This document shows positions 24,441-34,019 of a DNA stretch of 60,669 nt, piece after piece. Numbering within the stretch: the first letter of the stretch is position 1; each line of letters starts with the position of its first letter. The notes below the pieces were generated by a model. The model searched no databases, had not been told where the DNA came from, and saw only the letters and a program-made list of their open reading frames with translations. The position numbers were made by a program, and so were the translations under genes. The stretch is from Candidatus Sumerlaeia bacterium (lineage in GTDB: Bacteria > Sumerlaeota > Sumerlaeia > JADFCW01). Where the stretch lies: contig JAOAGV010000013.1 of the NCBI GenBank assembly GCA_026415575.1, positions 1 through 60,669 on the forward strand, written 5' to 3'.

Positions 24441-27400
24441 ATGAGCGAGACGGACTTCTGCGATCTCGATCTCCTGCTTGGACCTGAACACCGCGGCGCC
24501 GCACTGCTGGTTGCCCAGAGCGACCTGTGCCCTGCCCTTGTGATGCAGACGCACGCGGAAAGTTTGCGTCTGTTCGACGGTCTCGAACCGTGGGGGCTGA
24601 GTGGCCCGATGCACCTTGCCGTTCCCACAGACAACGGCATTGTCGTCAAAAACGCGGGTGCGCACGCCGCGTGGGTGGACGGCGCGCGCCAAACCGAAGC
24701 CTGGCTGCTCTGCTGGTTCGAGGGCGGCCGCGGCTGGGACCGTCTCGCATACGGCCAACCCTCCCACTGGCGGGGCCGCCATCCTGAACGTCCGCTTCCC
24801 CCTGTGGATGTGCCTTGGTTGGTGGTGTTGGATCGCCGGGCGAAGCGGCTGCGCACGAGCAAGAAGGGTCTTGAGATCATCGGGGAACCGAAAAAACCCG
24901 GGCAGCACGCGCGGGCTACGATTGTGATGATGCCGCTTTTCGGCGCGCAGTTTCTTTTGGCCGATACCACACGCCGCTGGCGCCACGGTTTGCCCGACGA
25001 CGTGATTGCGCGCTGCCGGCAGTGGAGCCGTTTTCTGCGCCGCGTGCCCATAGGGTGCCGCGAAACATTTCGACTGGACGAACAGCGCGACGTCGTTTCC
25101 ATCCGCCAGACTTTTTCCTACTTGGCAATCGAGGACGCATGGCAGACACCGGCTGAATACATCGCCCCCTATCCGCCGTTTGCGTTGCTGGCGGCGGCAG
25201 CCGGCTTTCCGCTGGTCTTCGAGGAAGCGCCCGCTCGCGACAAAACAATTCCAACACTCTATGGGCCGTATGGTTTTCGGTGTGCTGCAAAGTCTGCCGC
25301 CTATGAGCTTCGCGGCTTGTTGAAGTATATCCGCTGCGAGGAAGCTTATCCCGATGCCCCGTGCAGCAAAGCAGCCGGTCGCGCACGGGCGCGCCTGCAG
25401 CAGATGTTGCGCAACGACCCGCAGCTGCCAGCCAAAACTTCGGGCGGATATACGCGCGGTCTGGCGCTGGCCCTGGCCAGTTCTGCGCGGGCGCTCCGCT
25501 ACTTGTCCGAGAACGAAGCGCGTCCGCTTCGCGCTGCCATGCGCAAATGGATCGAGCGCATCCTCGATCCGTCTCAGTATATGCCGCTAATCCGCTATGC
25601 GTTCAGCAACGCAGGTCTGCCGCCTGCTTCAGCACGAACGGAACGTCATGATAGCCTTCAGCCCGTCAGCCCTGTGCCGGAGCCGCTCGGCGAAGCGATT
25701 TGCCAGCGGATGCGCGATGCCTATAAAGTCGTGCAGGCAAACTTCTACGGTCTGTGGGCGGCCTTTCACACAAGCGGCAACTGGGCGCGGGCAAACGGCG
25801 CTTGGCCGCTCATGCGGCGATGGTTCCATCTGCCCTATCAAACCCACTGGCTTTCGCCGCTGCCGGCGCGCTGGGAGGGACTCGACATTGCGCGCGCGTT
25901 GTTCGACGGCACGGTCGGCTATGCACGGCTGGCGGCGCGCGTCGGCAGTCCGAACGAATACCGCCGCGCCGCCTGTCTGTTCGCCAAGGTTTGCGCCGGA
26001 TGGTTTGCCATGGAGCAGATGCCCGCCTTTCTGAGCGCGCAGTCGCCGGCGCGGGTCAACACCGACGCCGACTTTCTCATCTGGCATCCCTGCCGGCTCA
26101 ACGGCTATGCGCTGATTGCCAACGATCACCTTTTGCCCGCCGACGAGCCCGAAGTGGACGGCCGCGGCTGGGCCAGCGCCTATGGCCGCATCACGCCGTC
26201 GTGCGCGCGATTCTGGCGCGACCACTTGCGCGAGCGCGCACGCGAGGTTCTCGACGGCCTGCTTGCGCGCTGCATGCCGGCGTGGGCCGCAGCGGGGGTT
26301 CCGGTGGTACTGCGCGCCTATGCCTTCGGCGAAAGCGCCGCACGCATCGAGCGCCGCCGCGCCGCCGAGGCCTCCGTCGAACGCGAGGCCGCAAGCCACC
26401 CGCTGCGTCTGCGCACGTGGCGCCTTTTCCAGTCCACGCCGGTCTGGAAAGCCATTGCCGCCATCGAGGCCGGCGCCCGCCCCGTTGCCCAATGCGTAGT
26501 GCCGCCCGTTCCGCCGATGCGGCGCCCGCTCGAAGGTGCAAGCGTCTCCGCCTGCCGGATGGAGCAAACCGCCATGCCCGTCCGCGTGGCGTGGGGCGGG
26601 GCAGACTTGCCGGATGCCGGCGCGCCGTCGTGTCTACTTTTCTGGCCCGGCATACGAACACCGCAAAAACCTTACACCGTTCTCGACCCGCGGCTCGATC
26701 TGCTGCCGTTCGGCTCGATTGCGCCGTTGAGGTATCCTGCGGGTGCGAAACCAACGGCGGACCGTCCACTCTGCCGCGTTCATCATCCGAATTGGTGCCT
26801 GAGCCTTTTCACCAGCCATGATGCCGTTCAATCTGGCGATGGGAATGGGCGGTCGGTTGGCGTTCGGCCCCGGTCTGCGCCTCGCATCAATTGGGCGGCA
26901 GGCCGGCCGGTTTATGTCTCCAAACGCTTTCCATTCAAAGAGTTCAAGTATGCGGCCGACCGCGAGCAATGGCTTGCAGCATGGCGCCGCGAGGGCAAGG
27001 CGTGGAATCTCCTCCGGCCGCCCCACGAACTGACCGACGGACAGGGGCTTCGGCCGGGTGTGGAGCCGTGGCTGCGCCATGCCGAGGCCGACCCTTCCTA
27101 TGTGCATTGGATCGCCGTGGATTTGGGCCGGACGCAGCTTGTGGACGAAGTGGTCGTTGCTCATGATCCCGGATGGATTTCCGCAGGCTTGCGGGTCGAG
27201 GTGTGGCCCGATGACCACGACTGGTCTGCCAAAATGTCCGACCTGTCCGACCTGTCCGCCCGCGACTCGTCCGACAATTTTTCATCGCCCCTGCCGCGCC
27301 CACGCTGGCGGTCTCTTGCCCGAATCGCGCGCAATCGCAAGGCCGTGGTTGCCTGTTCGTTTGAGCCTGTTCGCACGCGTTGGATTCGCGTGGTCTTTAC

Positions 27401-27479
27401 CCATCCAGCCCCCATCGGGCTTTCGATCAATCGCATTGCGCTGTGGGAAATCGAGGTGCGCGGTCCCGCCTGCGAATAG
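24441..27479 (+). CDS. Large protein of unknown function with discoidin-like C-terminus
   Basis: The product has 1012 residues; ATG 24441 is chosen because the sequence then fits a soluble protein, though the ribosome site (GGAG, about 14 bases away) is weak. It has no signal peptide. The body is rich in Trp, Arg and Ala, with aromatic motifs (AYGQPSHWRGR near 115, YQTHWLSPLPARWEGL near 470) that hint at sugar or glycan contacts. The C-terminal 150 residues look like an F5/8-type (discoidin-like) domain: WIAVDLGRTQLVDEVVVAHD near 900, then WIRVVFTH and a LWEIEV strand. A 9-base repeat insert (SDLSDLSARDSSDN near 935) interrupts it. No catalytic family could be named. Confidence 0.6.
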   Translation: MSETDFCDLDLLLGPEHRGAALLVAQSDLCPALVMQTHAESLRLFDGLEPWGLSGPMHLAVPTDNGIVVKNAGAHAAWVDGARQTEAWLLCWFEGGRGWDRLAYGQPSHWRGRHPERPLPPVDVPWLVVLDRRAKRLRTSKKGLEIIGEPKKPGQHARATIVMMPLFGAQFLLADTTRRWRHGLPDDVIARCRQWSRFLRRVPIGCRETFRLDEQRDVVSIRQTFSYLAIEDAWQTPAEYIAPYPPFALLAAAAGFPLVFEEAPARDKTIPTLYGPYGFRCAAKSAAYELRGLLKYIRCEEAYPDAPCSKAAGRARARLQQMLRNDPQLPAKTSGGYTRGLALALASSARALRYLSENEARPLRAAMRKWIERILDPSQYMPLIRYAFSNAGLPPASARTERHDSLQPVSPVPEPLGEAICQRMRDAYKVVQANFYGLWAAFHTSGNWARANGAWPLMRRWFHLPYQTHWLSPLPARWEGLDIARALFDGTVGYARLAARVGSPNEYRRAACLFAKVCAGWFAMEQMPAFLSAQSPARVNTDADFLIWHPCRLNGYALIANDHLLPADEPEVDGRGWASAYGRITPSCARFWRDHLRERAREVLDGLLARCMPAWAAAGVPVVLRAYAFGESAARIERRRAAEASVEREAASHPLRLRTWRLFQSTPVWKAIAAIEAGARPVAQCVVPPVPPMRRPLEGASVSACRMEQTAMPVRVAWGGADLPDAGAPSCLLFWPGIRTPQKPYTVLDPRLDLLPFGSIAPLRYPAGAKPTADRPLCRVHHPNWCLSLFTSHDAVQSGDGNGRSVGVRPRSAPRINWAAGRPVYVSKRFPFKEFKYAADREQWLAAWRREGKAWNLLRPPHELTDGQGLRPGVEPWLRHAEADPSYVHWIAVDLGRTQLVDEVVVAHDPGWISAGLRVEVWPDDHDWSAKMSDLSDLSARDSSDNFSSPLPRPRWRSLARIARNRKAVVACSFEPVRTRWIRVVFTHPAPIGLSINRIALWEIEVRGPACE
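27233..27276 (+). repeat. 9-base-period repeat inside the large unknown gene
   Basis: Units TGTCCGACC, TGTCCGACC and TGTCCGCCC recur every 9 bases, then a weaker unit follows. The insert codes for MSDLSDLSARDSSDN within the discoidin-like domain. Confidence 0.7.
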
Positions 27480-27499
27480 CGAAGTTTGCATTTGTTGGC

Positions 27500-27554
27500 T
27501 TGAATACGCCAAAGGCTTGATATTATATTTGTTTGGCCTTACGTGATGGCCAAA
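27500..27554 (+). promoter_or_regulatory. Promoter and dyad operator for the ThuA-like gene
   Basis: A -35-like TTGAAT (27500-27505) and -10-like TATATT (27524-27529) are 18 bases apart. A perfect 7-bp dyad, TTTGGCC-ttacgtgat-GGCCAAA (27532-27554), begins 3 bases after the -10, where a repressor would block initiation. The element lies 29 bases before the ThuA start. Confidence 0.45.
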
Positions 27555-27582
27555 GGCAATCATTCCGTGCGAGGGTAATGCA

Positions 27583-28314
27583 ATGCGAGTCCGATGGATT
27601 ATTGGCATGATGTCGCTGGCGGCGCTGGTAGGCGCGGCGCCAAAAGTCAAAATCAATCCCAACGCCATTCGTGTATTGATTGTCACCGGCAACGATTATC
27701 CGGGCCACAAGTGGCGCGAGACCGCGCCGGCCGTGCGTGCGGGACTCGAGGCTGCCGGCGATGAGTTCCTCGTGCGGGTCAGCGAGGACCCGGAGATTAT
27801 GGCCACCAACCTTGCGGCGCGCTACGACGTCGTGGTGTTGCACTATATGAACTGGGAGACCTCATCGCCCAGCCGCGCAGCACTGGAAGGGCTTGCGGAT
27901 TTCGTGCGCGGCGGAAAAGGTTTGGTGGCGCTGCATTTTGCCTGCGGCGCCTTCGAGGACTGGCCGGAATACGTCAACCTCATCGGCCGCGTTTGGGACC
28001 GCAGCAAAACCCACGATCCGTTCGGAACGTTTCGCGTGCAGGTTATCAAGAAAGACCATCCGATCACGCGCGATCTCGACGATTTCGACATCGAGGACGA
28101 ACTGTATTTCTGCCTCAAAGGCGAACCGAAGATTGAGGTGCTGATGACGGCGCGCTCGAAAAAGACCGGCCAAGATGAACCCATGGCGTTCGTTCTGCCC
28201 TACGGCAAAGGCCGTGTGTTTCAAACTGTGCTTGGCCACGATCTGCGCGCGATGAACAACCCGGCGATGATCAAGATGATCCAGAATGCCTGTCGCTGGG
28301 CGGCGGGGCGATAA
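27583..28314 (+). CDS. ThuA-like (trehalose utilisation) domain protein
   Basis: The product has 243 residues with a signal peptide (about 1-19). The rest fits the ThuA family: IRVLIVTGNDYPGHKW near 30, then GGKGLVALHFACGAF near 108 and HPITRDLDDFDIEDELY near 155. ThuA proteins have a class I glutamine amidotransferase-like fold and often sit with sugar catabolism genes, though the reaction is not settled. A ROK kinase follows, so a sugar role is plausible. Start 27583 has a GAGGG site. Confidence 0.85.
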   Translation: MRVRWIIGMMSLAALVGAAPKVKINPNAIRVLIVTGNDYPGHKWRETAPAVRAGLEAAGDEFLVRVSEDPEIMATNLAARYDVVVLHYMNWETSSPSRAALEGLADFVRGGKGLVALHFACGAFEDWPEYVNLIGRVWDRSKTHDPFGTFRVQVIKKDHPITRDLDDFDIEDELYFCLKGEPKIEVLMTARSKKTGQDEPMAFVLPYGKGRVFQTVLGHDLRAMNNPAMIKMIQNACRWAAGR

Positions 28315-28515
28315 CCTGTCGGACAAATCAGACGGGTCGGAGGGGGCCAAAATAACTTGATTTCCGCCGACGGCATGGCACAGTGTCGCGGCGTTTGGCT
28401 GAACGGCAGGTGCCTGACGCAAAAGAGCGGGTCAACCACCTGATGCCGCAGTTGGAACGGTGGTCTTGGTTTCGCAACGGCTGTTTTGGAGCCTAATTCA
28501 TCGGGAGGAGCATTC

Positions 28516-29487
28516 GTGTCTGCAGACAAATCCAAAACCCTGCTGCTGGGCGTGGACCTCGGCGGCACCGATACCAAACTGGGCCTGGTCTCCGATGCCG
28601 GTAAGATTCTCGACCAGATGAAGATACCCACACGCGCGGACAAACCCGCCCGCGACGTCATTGAGCGTATTGCCGCAGCACTCAAAAAACTGCTCAAGCG
28701 AAACCGCGTTCAGCCGGCGGACATTCTTGGCATCGGCTTTGGCTCGCCCGGACCGCTAAGCACCAAGCGCGGCGTAGTGATTGACACGCCGAATCTGGGC
28801 TGGAAAAACGTACCCGTCCGCACTTGGCTCCGCGAACTCATAGACCTGCCGATGGTGCTGCACAACGACGCCAACGCGGCGGCCTACGGCGAGTTTTGGA
28901 AGGGTGCCGGACGCGGCAGCGAAGTCATGGTTCTCTACACGCTCGGAACGGGTGTCGGCGGCGGCATCTGTCTGAACAACGACCTGTGGGTGGGGCCCGG
29001 AGAGAATGCTGCCGAACTGGGCCACATGGTCATTAACTTCAACGGCCCGCAATGCCCGTGCGGCAATTACGGATGTCTCGAAGCGCACGCCTCGGCCAAG
29101 GCGGTTGTGCGCAATGCCCTTGGCGAAATTGCCATGGGCCGCGAAACCTCGCTTCGCAAACTCAAACTCGAGGACGTGACGGCCAAGCGGGTGTTCGAGG
29201 CGGCCAAGGCCGGCGACAAGGTGGCGCAACGGATTTTTCACCGTGTCGGCTGGGCGCTCGGACTGGCTTCGGGCAACTTGGTCAACATTCTCAATGCCGA
29301 GATGTTTGTGTTCGGCGGTGCGATGTCGGGCGCGTGGGAATTTCTCTACGACGCCATTGTCGAAGGCTGCCGCGCCAGCATTCTGGCCATGCCGATAAGC
29401 AAAATCAAGTTTGTGCGCGCCCAATTAGGGGAAAATGCGGGCATCATCGGTGCCGCCGGTCTGGCTTTGAAAGAGTTCGGCGCATAA
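28516..29487 (+). CDS. ROK-family sugar kinase (glucokinase-like)
   Basis: The product has 323 residues. The GTG at 28516 is chosen because GGGAGGAG precedes it. It has the phosphate-1 motif LGVDLGGTDTKLG near 15, HNDANAAAYGE near 117, LGTGVGGGI near 146 and the ROK zinc motif CPCGNYGCLE near 180. These fix it as a ROK protein, most likely a glucokinase or related hexose kinase, since it lacks the DNA-binding domain of ROK repressors. It follows ThuA in the same direction. Confidence 0.9.
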   Translation: MSADKSKTLLLGVDLGGTDTKLGLVSDAGKILDQMKIPTRADKPARDVIERIAAALKKLLKRNRVQPADILGIGFGSPGPLSTKRGVVIDTPNLGWKNVPVRTWLRELIDLPMVLHNDANAAAYGEFWKGAGRGSEVMVLYTLGTGVGGGICLNNDLWVGPGENAAELGHMVINFNGPQCPCGNYGCLEAHASAKAVVRNALGEIAMGRETSLRKLKLEDVTAKRVFEAAKAGDKVAQRIFHRVGWALGLASGNLVNILNAEMFVFGGAMSGAWEFLYDAIVEGCRASILAMPISKIKFVRAQLGENAGIIGAAGLALKEFGA

Positions 29488-29510
29488 ATCTTTGTTTCGC
29501 CGCTCGATTT

Positions 29511-31481
29511 CTACGGCAAGCGGGCGGCAGCGTCGGGAAACTCGCGGGAAAACAACTGAAACAGAACCGTGTCTTTTTCGCGCGTCTGGGGGCGGCGCGT
29601 GAAATAGACTGTCCATGCGCGCTGCGCGCCGTCGCGGTCGCCCAACGCCCAACAGGCCCGGCCCCATTTGTCATAGTAGTCGAACACACTTTCGCGCTCG
29701 GCGACCCTTTCATAAGCCGCGCGCGCTCCTTCGTAATCGCCGACAGCCAGAAGGGCATCGCCCAAGAGCTTGCGCGCCGTGTGGTGGCGGGGATTGACAG
29801 CCAGCGCGCGCCGGGTCAAGTCTGCGACTTCCGGCCAAGCCTGATACCACAGCGCGGCAACCTTGGCACGGTTGAACAGCGTATCGGCGGCAATCGGATG
29901 CACGGCGCGCGATGCTGCAATTCCTCCCACTGCCACTGCCACCGCTGCTACGACAACTCGAATCGCTCTTGAATCGCCAAGCCGCACGCCCGCCGATTGA
30001 ATGCGGCGCATTTCCGTTGTCTCCAGATCAACCTCGACCCCGGCATGGGGCATGCGCAGGCGCAACGGAAACTCCTCGCGCCCGCGCAGCACCGCCGCCG
30101 CGCTGATCATCCCCGCAAACAGAAGCGACGAGGTCGGCAGCTGCAGCGTGAAATTCATCATCGAGTGGGCGATGAACGCCGTCATCATCGCCGCAAGCAC
30201 AACCCGCAGCCGCCGCGTTTCGGCGTCCAAGTCGCCCAACCGCCGCAACACCGCAACCAGAAAGACGGCCCATAACAACACCAGCACCAACGCCCCGATG
30301 GCTCCCGTTTCCACCCATGCTTGCAGCAACTCGTTGTGCGCCGCGTTGGTGTACATCCCCGCATACACCGCCAAACCAGGATCGGCCAGCACGCGCGGTG
30401 AAAGCGTCTTCGCGTAGGCATAAGTGAAGTTGCCCGCGCCGGTGCCCGCGAGCGGATGCTGCCGGACCACCTCCCACGAGGTCAGCCAAATCGCCACGCG
30501 CGTGGGCCAGCCGGCGCGCCAGCGCTCCGAGCCGAACGCCTGAGCGAAAATTCCTCCGGGATGCGGATTGAGCCGGTGCGGAACCACATAGAATCCCACG
30601 ACAGCCGCCCACAAAGCCGCCAGCACGCCGAGCCGGAGTGCCCGCCGTCGCCAAAACTCTCCCGACTCGTGCACCACCAGTAGAATTCCCATCACCGCCC
30701 CGGCCAGGATCAGCCCGCCGTTCGATCCCACCGAGTAGCAGGCAATCAGCGCCGCCGCGCCAGCGACCAGTGTAATCAGCGATAGCACTTCCCGGACTTT
30801 GCCCTCCGCGGTCAGATACTGCAAAAACAGCATCGGAAACAGCACGGCCAGATAGTCGGCGATGTGATTGGTGTTGCCCATTCCGGCCCACAGATGCCCG
30901 CGCCAGTCGGGAAGCTTGGCAATCGAGGACTGCGCGCCGGTCAGGCGGTCGAGCATCCAGCGGAGCGGGTCGCGCAAGGATGCGGGAAGATGCATCACGC
31001 CGGCCACCATGTTCTGATAAAACGCCACGGCAAAGTCCTGCACCAAAAGCCCCAGCGCTATGGCCAAAGCCGAAAGAGTGAGCGCCGCAGCGCACTGCCG
31101 CAGCCGTCGCCGGTCGTTCCTCAGCCAGTCCTGAAACAACAGCGCCCACAGGCCCAGCGCCGCCCACCAACAGATGTCGTCGGCGGCCAGCGACCGGCTT
31201 TCGGCCCAAAACCACGACACAGCCTTCCATCCGATAAACAGCAGCAAGGCCAAATTGAGCCAGTGCAGCCGGAGCCGGAAGTCGCCGCCGATGGCCAGAC
31301 GGAGGCCCGTCAACACCAGTGCAGCCGCCGTCAGCACTTTGACCCATACCATCTTGGGCAAAATGAATTGATCGTAGGTGGGCGTGCAGATGAAAAGCGC
31401 CGTGCCGGCAGCCGCAAGCAGCATCACTGCCGTTTGCGCGCGCTCCATCAAAGTCGGCAAGTTGAGGGCCATTTTGTCCAT
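29511..31481 (-). CDS. O-antigen ligase/Wzy-like membrane protein with C-terminal TPRs
   Basis: The product has 656 residues. About a dozen hydrophobic helices cover about 15-455, and a periplasmic loop with GTGAGNFTYAY near 346 fits the Wzy_C/O-antigen-ligase family, which joins or polymerises lipid-linked glycans. The C-terminal 150 residues hold TPR-like pairs (NPRHHTARKLLGDALLAVGD near 573, then YEGARAAYERV). The TPRs may bind partners in the periplasm. The gene converges on the ROK kinase. The start lacks a clear ribosome site, and an ATG 9 bases in is an alternative. Confidence 0.8.
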   Translation of the reverse strand: MDKMALNLPTLMERAQTAVMLLAAAGTALFICTPTYDQFILPKMVWVKVLTAAALVLTGLRLAIGGDFRLRLHWLNLALLLFIGWKAVSWFWAESRSLAADDICWWAALGLWALLFQDWLRNDRRRLRQCAAALTLSALAIALGLLVQDFAVAFYQNMVAGVMHLPASLRDPLRWMLDRLTGAQSSIAKLPDWRGHLWAGMGNTNHIADYLAVLFPMLFLQYLTAEGKVREVLSLITLVAGAAALIACYSVGSNGGLILAGAVMGILLVVHESGEFWRRRALRLGVLAALWAAVVGFYVVPHRLNPHPGGIFAQAFGSERWRAGWPTRVAIWLTSWEVVRQHPLAGTGAGNFTYAYAKTLSPRVLADPGLAVYAGMYTNAAHNELLQAWVETGAIGALVLVLLWAVFLVAVLRRLGDLDAETRRLRVVLAAMMTAFIAHSMMNFTLQLPTSSLLFAGMISAAAVLRGREEFPLRLRMPHAGVEVDLETTEMRRIQSAGVRLGDSRAIRVVVAAVAVAVGGIAASRAVHPIAADTLFNRAKVAALWYQAWPEVADLTRRALAVNPRHHTARKLLGDALLAVGDYEGARAAYERVAERESVFDYYDKWGRACWALGDRDGAQRAWTVYFTRRPQTREKDTVLFQLFSREFPDAAARLP

Positions 31482-31677
31482 CCGGTGTGCGGTGCGGTAT
31501 GCGGCTTCAACGCCGGAAAGATGTTTTGCTCTACATGGGACCCACTGGAGTGTGAACTACATGCTGCACACTGAAGTGTGGACTACGTACGGCATACCAA
31601 AGCATGAACTACAAACGGATGCTCATCCCAACCTTGCGGAACGGACAAGATAAAAATGGGCCGGACAGCGCTCAAGG

Positions 31678-31822
31678 GCTTTGGAGTGCGGTAGCCATGC
31701 TGCCGCTTTGCTGAAATCGTCCGTCGTCAGAGAAAGCGTCGGTGCTGAGGAAAGAACCCGCCTTTGGTGGGTTTGGGTTTGGCAAAAGAGAAAGCGGCAG
31801 CACGGCTGCCGCAGTCCAAAGC
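31678..31822. repeat. 32-bp inverted-repeat element (REP/MITE-like)
   Basis: The arms 31678-31709 and 31791-31822 are inverted copies with 29 of 32 positions matched, starting GCTTTGGA and ending GCTGCCGCTTT. An 81-base spacer separates them. Similar 'CTGCGGCAGC' palindromes are common as scattered elements in Verrucomicrobia and relatives, so it is likely a dispersed repeat of the lineage. No transposase is near. Confidence 0.65.
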
Positions 31823-31976
31823 GGCCGCGGATTTGTGTATATTCACAAGGGCACCATCTCAGGGTTTTTTCTTTTCGCCGTTCCAGTCAAAAAAGGCCAC
31901 AGCATGATCGAATGATCTTCTCCTGATTTCGGGAAAAGCCCCCCGGACGCACCCTGTCGCGCCTTTTCATTTGATT

Positions 31977-32004
31977 TTGATTCGCTTTCCGGACAGGCTA
32001 TTAT
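31977..32004 (+). promoter_or_regulatory. Sigma-70-type promoter for cysK
   Basis: TTGATT (31977-31982) and TATTAT (31999-32004) are separated by 16 bases, ending 55 bases before the cysK start. Confidence 0.45.
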
Positions 32005-32059
32005 CGCAAGGCGCAAGAAGACCCATCCCCTTCACGTTTGCGTAATTGGAGATATTTCC

Positions 32060-33019
32060 ATGGCACGCATTTTTGACAGCATCACCCAGACCATCGGCCA
32101 TACGCCTTTGGTTCGGCTGCACCGCGTGACGCAAGGCTGCGTGGCCGATGTGCTTCTCAAACTCGAATTTTTTAACCCTCTCGGCAGCGTCAAAGACCGC
32201 ATCGGGCTGGCCATGATTGAGGCCGCCGAGGCCGAGGGACGCATCCAGCCGGGGCGCTCCGTTCTTATCGAACCGACCAGCGGCAACACGGGAATCGGTC
32301 TGGCTTTCGTCGCCGCTGCCAAAGGCTACGAACTGATTCTCACCATGCCCGACACCATGTCCATCGAGCGCCGCAAGCTGCTCAAGGTCCTTGGCGCAAA
32401 GGTGGTTCTGACCGACGGCGCGCAGGGCATGAACGGGGCCGTGGCCAAGGCCGAGGAACTGGCCCGCCGCATTCCCAACGCGTTCATCCCGCAGCAGTTT
32501 TCCAACCCGGCCAATCCAGAGATCCATCGCCGCACCACGGCCGAAGAGATTTGGAACGACACCGACGGCGCGGTGGACATCGTCGTTGCCGGAGTCGGAA
32601 CAGGGGGCACCATCACGGGGATTGCCGAGGTTATCAAGGCGCGCAAACCGTCGTTTCGCGCCGTGGCGGTAGAGCCCGACACGTCGGCGGTTCTCAGCGG
32701 CCGCAAACCGGGCCCGCACAAGATTCAGGGGATCGGCGCCGGCTTCATCCCCGAAGTGCTGAACAAGTCGGTCATAGACGAGGTCATTCCCGTCGGCCAG
32801 GAGCAAACCCGCGCGACCGCCCTCCGGATTATCCGCGAGGAGGGCATCCCGGTCGGCATTTCGAGCGGGGCGGCTGCGTGGGCTGCCTTGCAGGTGGCCC
32901 GCCGCCCGGAAAATGTCGGCAAGATGATTGTGGCCATTGCGCCCAGCTGCGCCGAACGCTATCTGTCCACTTGGATTTTCACCGACGTCCACACGGAAAG
33001 CGACAGCGTCGGAGAGTGA
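32060..33019 (+). CDS. cysK: Cysteine synthase (O-acetylserine sulfhydrylase)
   Basis: The product has 319 residues, usual for the family. PLP is bound by the lysine in NPLGSVKDR near 45. The substrate loop TSGNTGIG near 74 and the phosphate loop GVGTGGT near 180 are intact, and SSGAA near 270 completes the PLP site. It makes cysteine from O-acetylserine and sulfide. It has its own promoter-like sequence. Confidence 0.95.
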   Translation: MARIFDSITQTIGHTPLVRLHRVTQGCVADVLLKLEFFNPLGSVKDRIGLAMIEAAEAEGRIQPGRSVLIEPTSGNTGIGLAFVAAAKGYELILTMPDTMSIERRKLLKVLGAKVVLTDGAQGMNGAVAKAEELARRIPNAFIPQQFSNPANPEIHRRTTAEEIWNDTDGAVDIVVAGVGTGGTITGIAEVIKARKPSFRAVAVEPDTSAVLSGRKPGPHKIQGIGAGFIPEVLNKSVIDEVIPVGQEQTRATALRIIREEGIPVGISSGAAAWAALQVARRPENVGKMIVAIAPSCAERYLSTWIFTDVHTESDSVGE

Positions 33020-33040
33020 AAAGAACGTAGAATCTTGCAG

Positions 33041-33120
33041 TCCACATTGTCCATGCCGGCCATCGGAGGAACCGGGTTGGCTGTAGCCAAGGGACGACAT
33101 GGACTGCATGGACTTGATGG
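33041..33120. repeat. Weak 9-base-type repeat pair before the beta-lactamase-fold gene
   Basis: GTCC units near 33044-33060 and GGAC units near 33091-33115 form a loose inverted pair in the intergenic gap. Confidence 0.5.
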
Positions 33121-33152
33121 CCCAAACATTCATCCCAAAAAGGAGAACAGCC

Positions 33153-33890
33153 ATGGAAGCCATTCTCGCCGCAATCTTCTGGCTCGGACAGTCCTGTTTT
33201 GTCATCCAGACTTCCGATGCCACCATCCTCGCCGACCCGTTTGACCCCAAAATGGGCTACGCGGTCACAAAGGTCGAAGGCGTCCACGTGGTTACAATCA
33301 GCCATGAGCACTTTGACCACAACAACATGGCCATGGCCGCGGGCACGCCGCTGGTGCTGCGCGGTCTGACCGCCGGCGGCGCCGACGTGGCCAGCCTCGA
33401 TCAGAAGGTCCGCAATGTCCGAATCCGCACCGTTCCGTCGCTTCACAGCGCCGACGGCAAGCGGGGCAAAAACGCCATTTTTGTTTTTGACATTGAGGGC
33501 GCCGGCACGCCGCTTCGCATTGTCCACATGGGCGATTTCGGCGAAAAGCAATTGGGTGCCGAACGCATCAAAGCCCTCGCGCCGGTGGATGTGCTGCTCC
33601 TGCCCGTCGGCGGTTTTTACACCATCGGCCCGGCCGAGGCCAATCAGATACTGGCCGATCTAAAGCCGCGCATTGTGGTGCCGATGCACTGGAAGACGGC
33701 CAAGACGGCGGGGCTTCCGATTCAGAATGCCGACGAGTTCTTGAAGGGGAAAAAACACATTTTGCGCGACGGCGCGGTGTCGGGCAACCGGCTGGACGTT
33801 TCGGCCTCGCTTCTCAAGCGCGCAACCGACGCGGGCGAGCCGCTGATCGCCCTGCTGGATTTCGGTCCCCCACCCGCACCAAAGAAATAG
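33153..33890 (+). CDS. UlaG-like metallo-beta-lactamase-fold hydrolase
   Basis: The product has 245 residues; ATG 33153 has AAGGAG upstream, and the longer frame from 33099 only adds repeat-derived residues. The metal motif HEHFDHNN near 51 and the later conserved VHMGDFG near 126 and PMHWKT near 176 fit the metal-dependent hydrolases of the UlaG/YhfI-type family. The substrate is unknown. It follows cysK. Confidence 0.87.
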   Translation: MEAILAAIFWLGQSCFVIQTSDATILADPFDPKMGYAVTKVEGVHVVTISHEHFDHNNMAMAAGTPLVLRGLTAGGADVASLDQKVRNVRIRTVPSLHSADGKRGKNAIFVFDIEGAGTPLRIVHMGDFGEKQLGAERIKALAPVDVLLLPVGGFYTIGPAEANQILADLKPRIVVPMHWKTAKTAGLPIQNADEFLKGKKHILRDGAVSGNRLDVSASLLKRATDAGEPLIALLDFGPPPAPKK

Positions 33891-34019
33891 GCCCCCATTT
33901 CGAGGCGAACCTGCGCACGGCAAAGGGGCAGATTGCCGGGGGTTTTGGCGCGCGATAGGGGCTGTGTCTCAGGGTGAGAATCAGCAAAGCAAGCCTTCGA
34001 CCGGCGGCGAAATGAAACG

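Larger units (their letters stand above)
31482..32059. other. 578-base divergent intergenic region
   Basis: No gene is seen. The region holds a fold-back element (31678-31822), short direct repeats of the GTGAACTACATG type around 31553-31612 and the cysK promoter (31977-32004). Low complexity and dispersed repeats fill the rest. Confidence 0.55.

Noticed and set aside
31482-32059. tRNA or small RNA gene in the long intergenic region
   Set aside because: No cloverleaf or T-loop GTTCGAATC-type motif was found; the region is repeat-rich.
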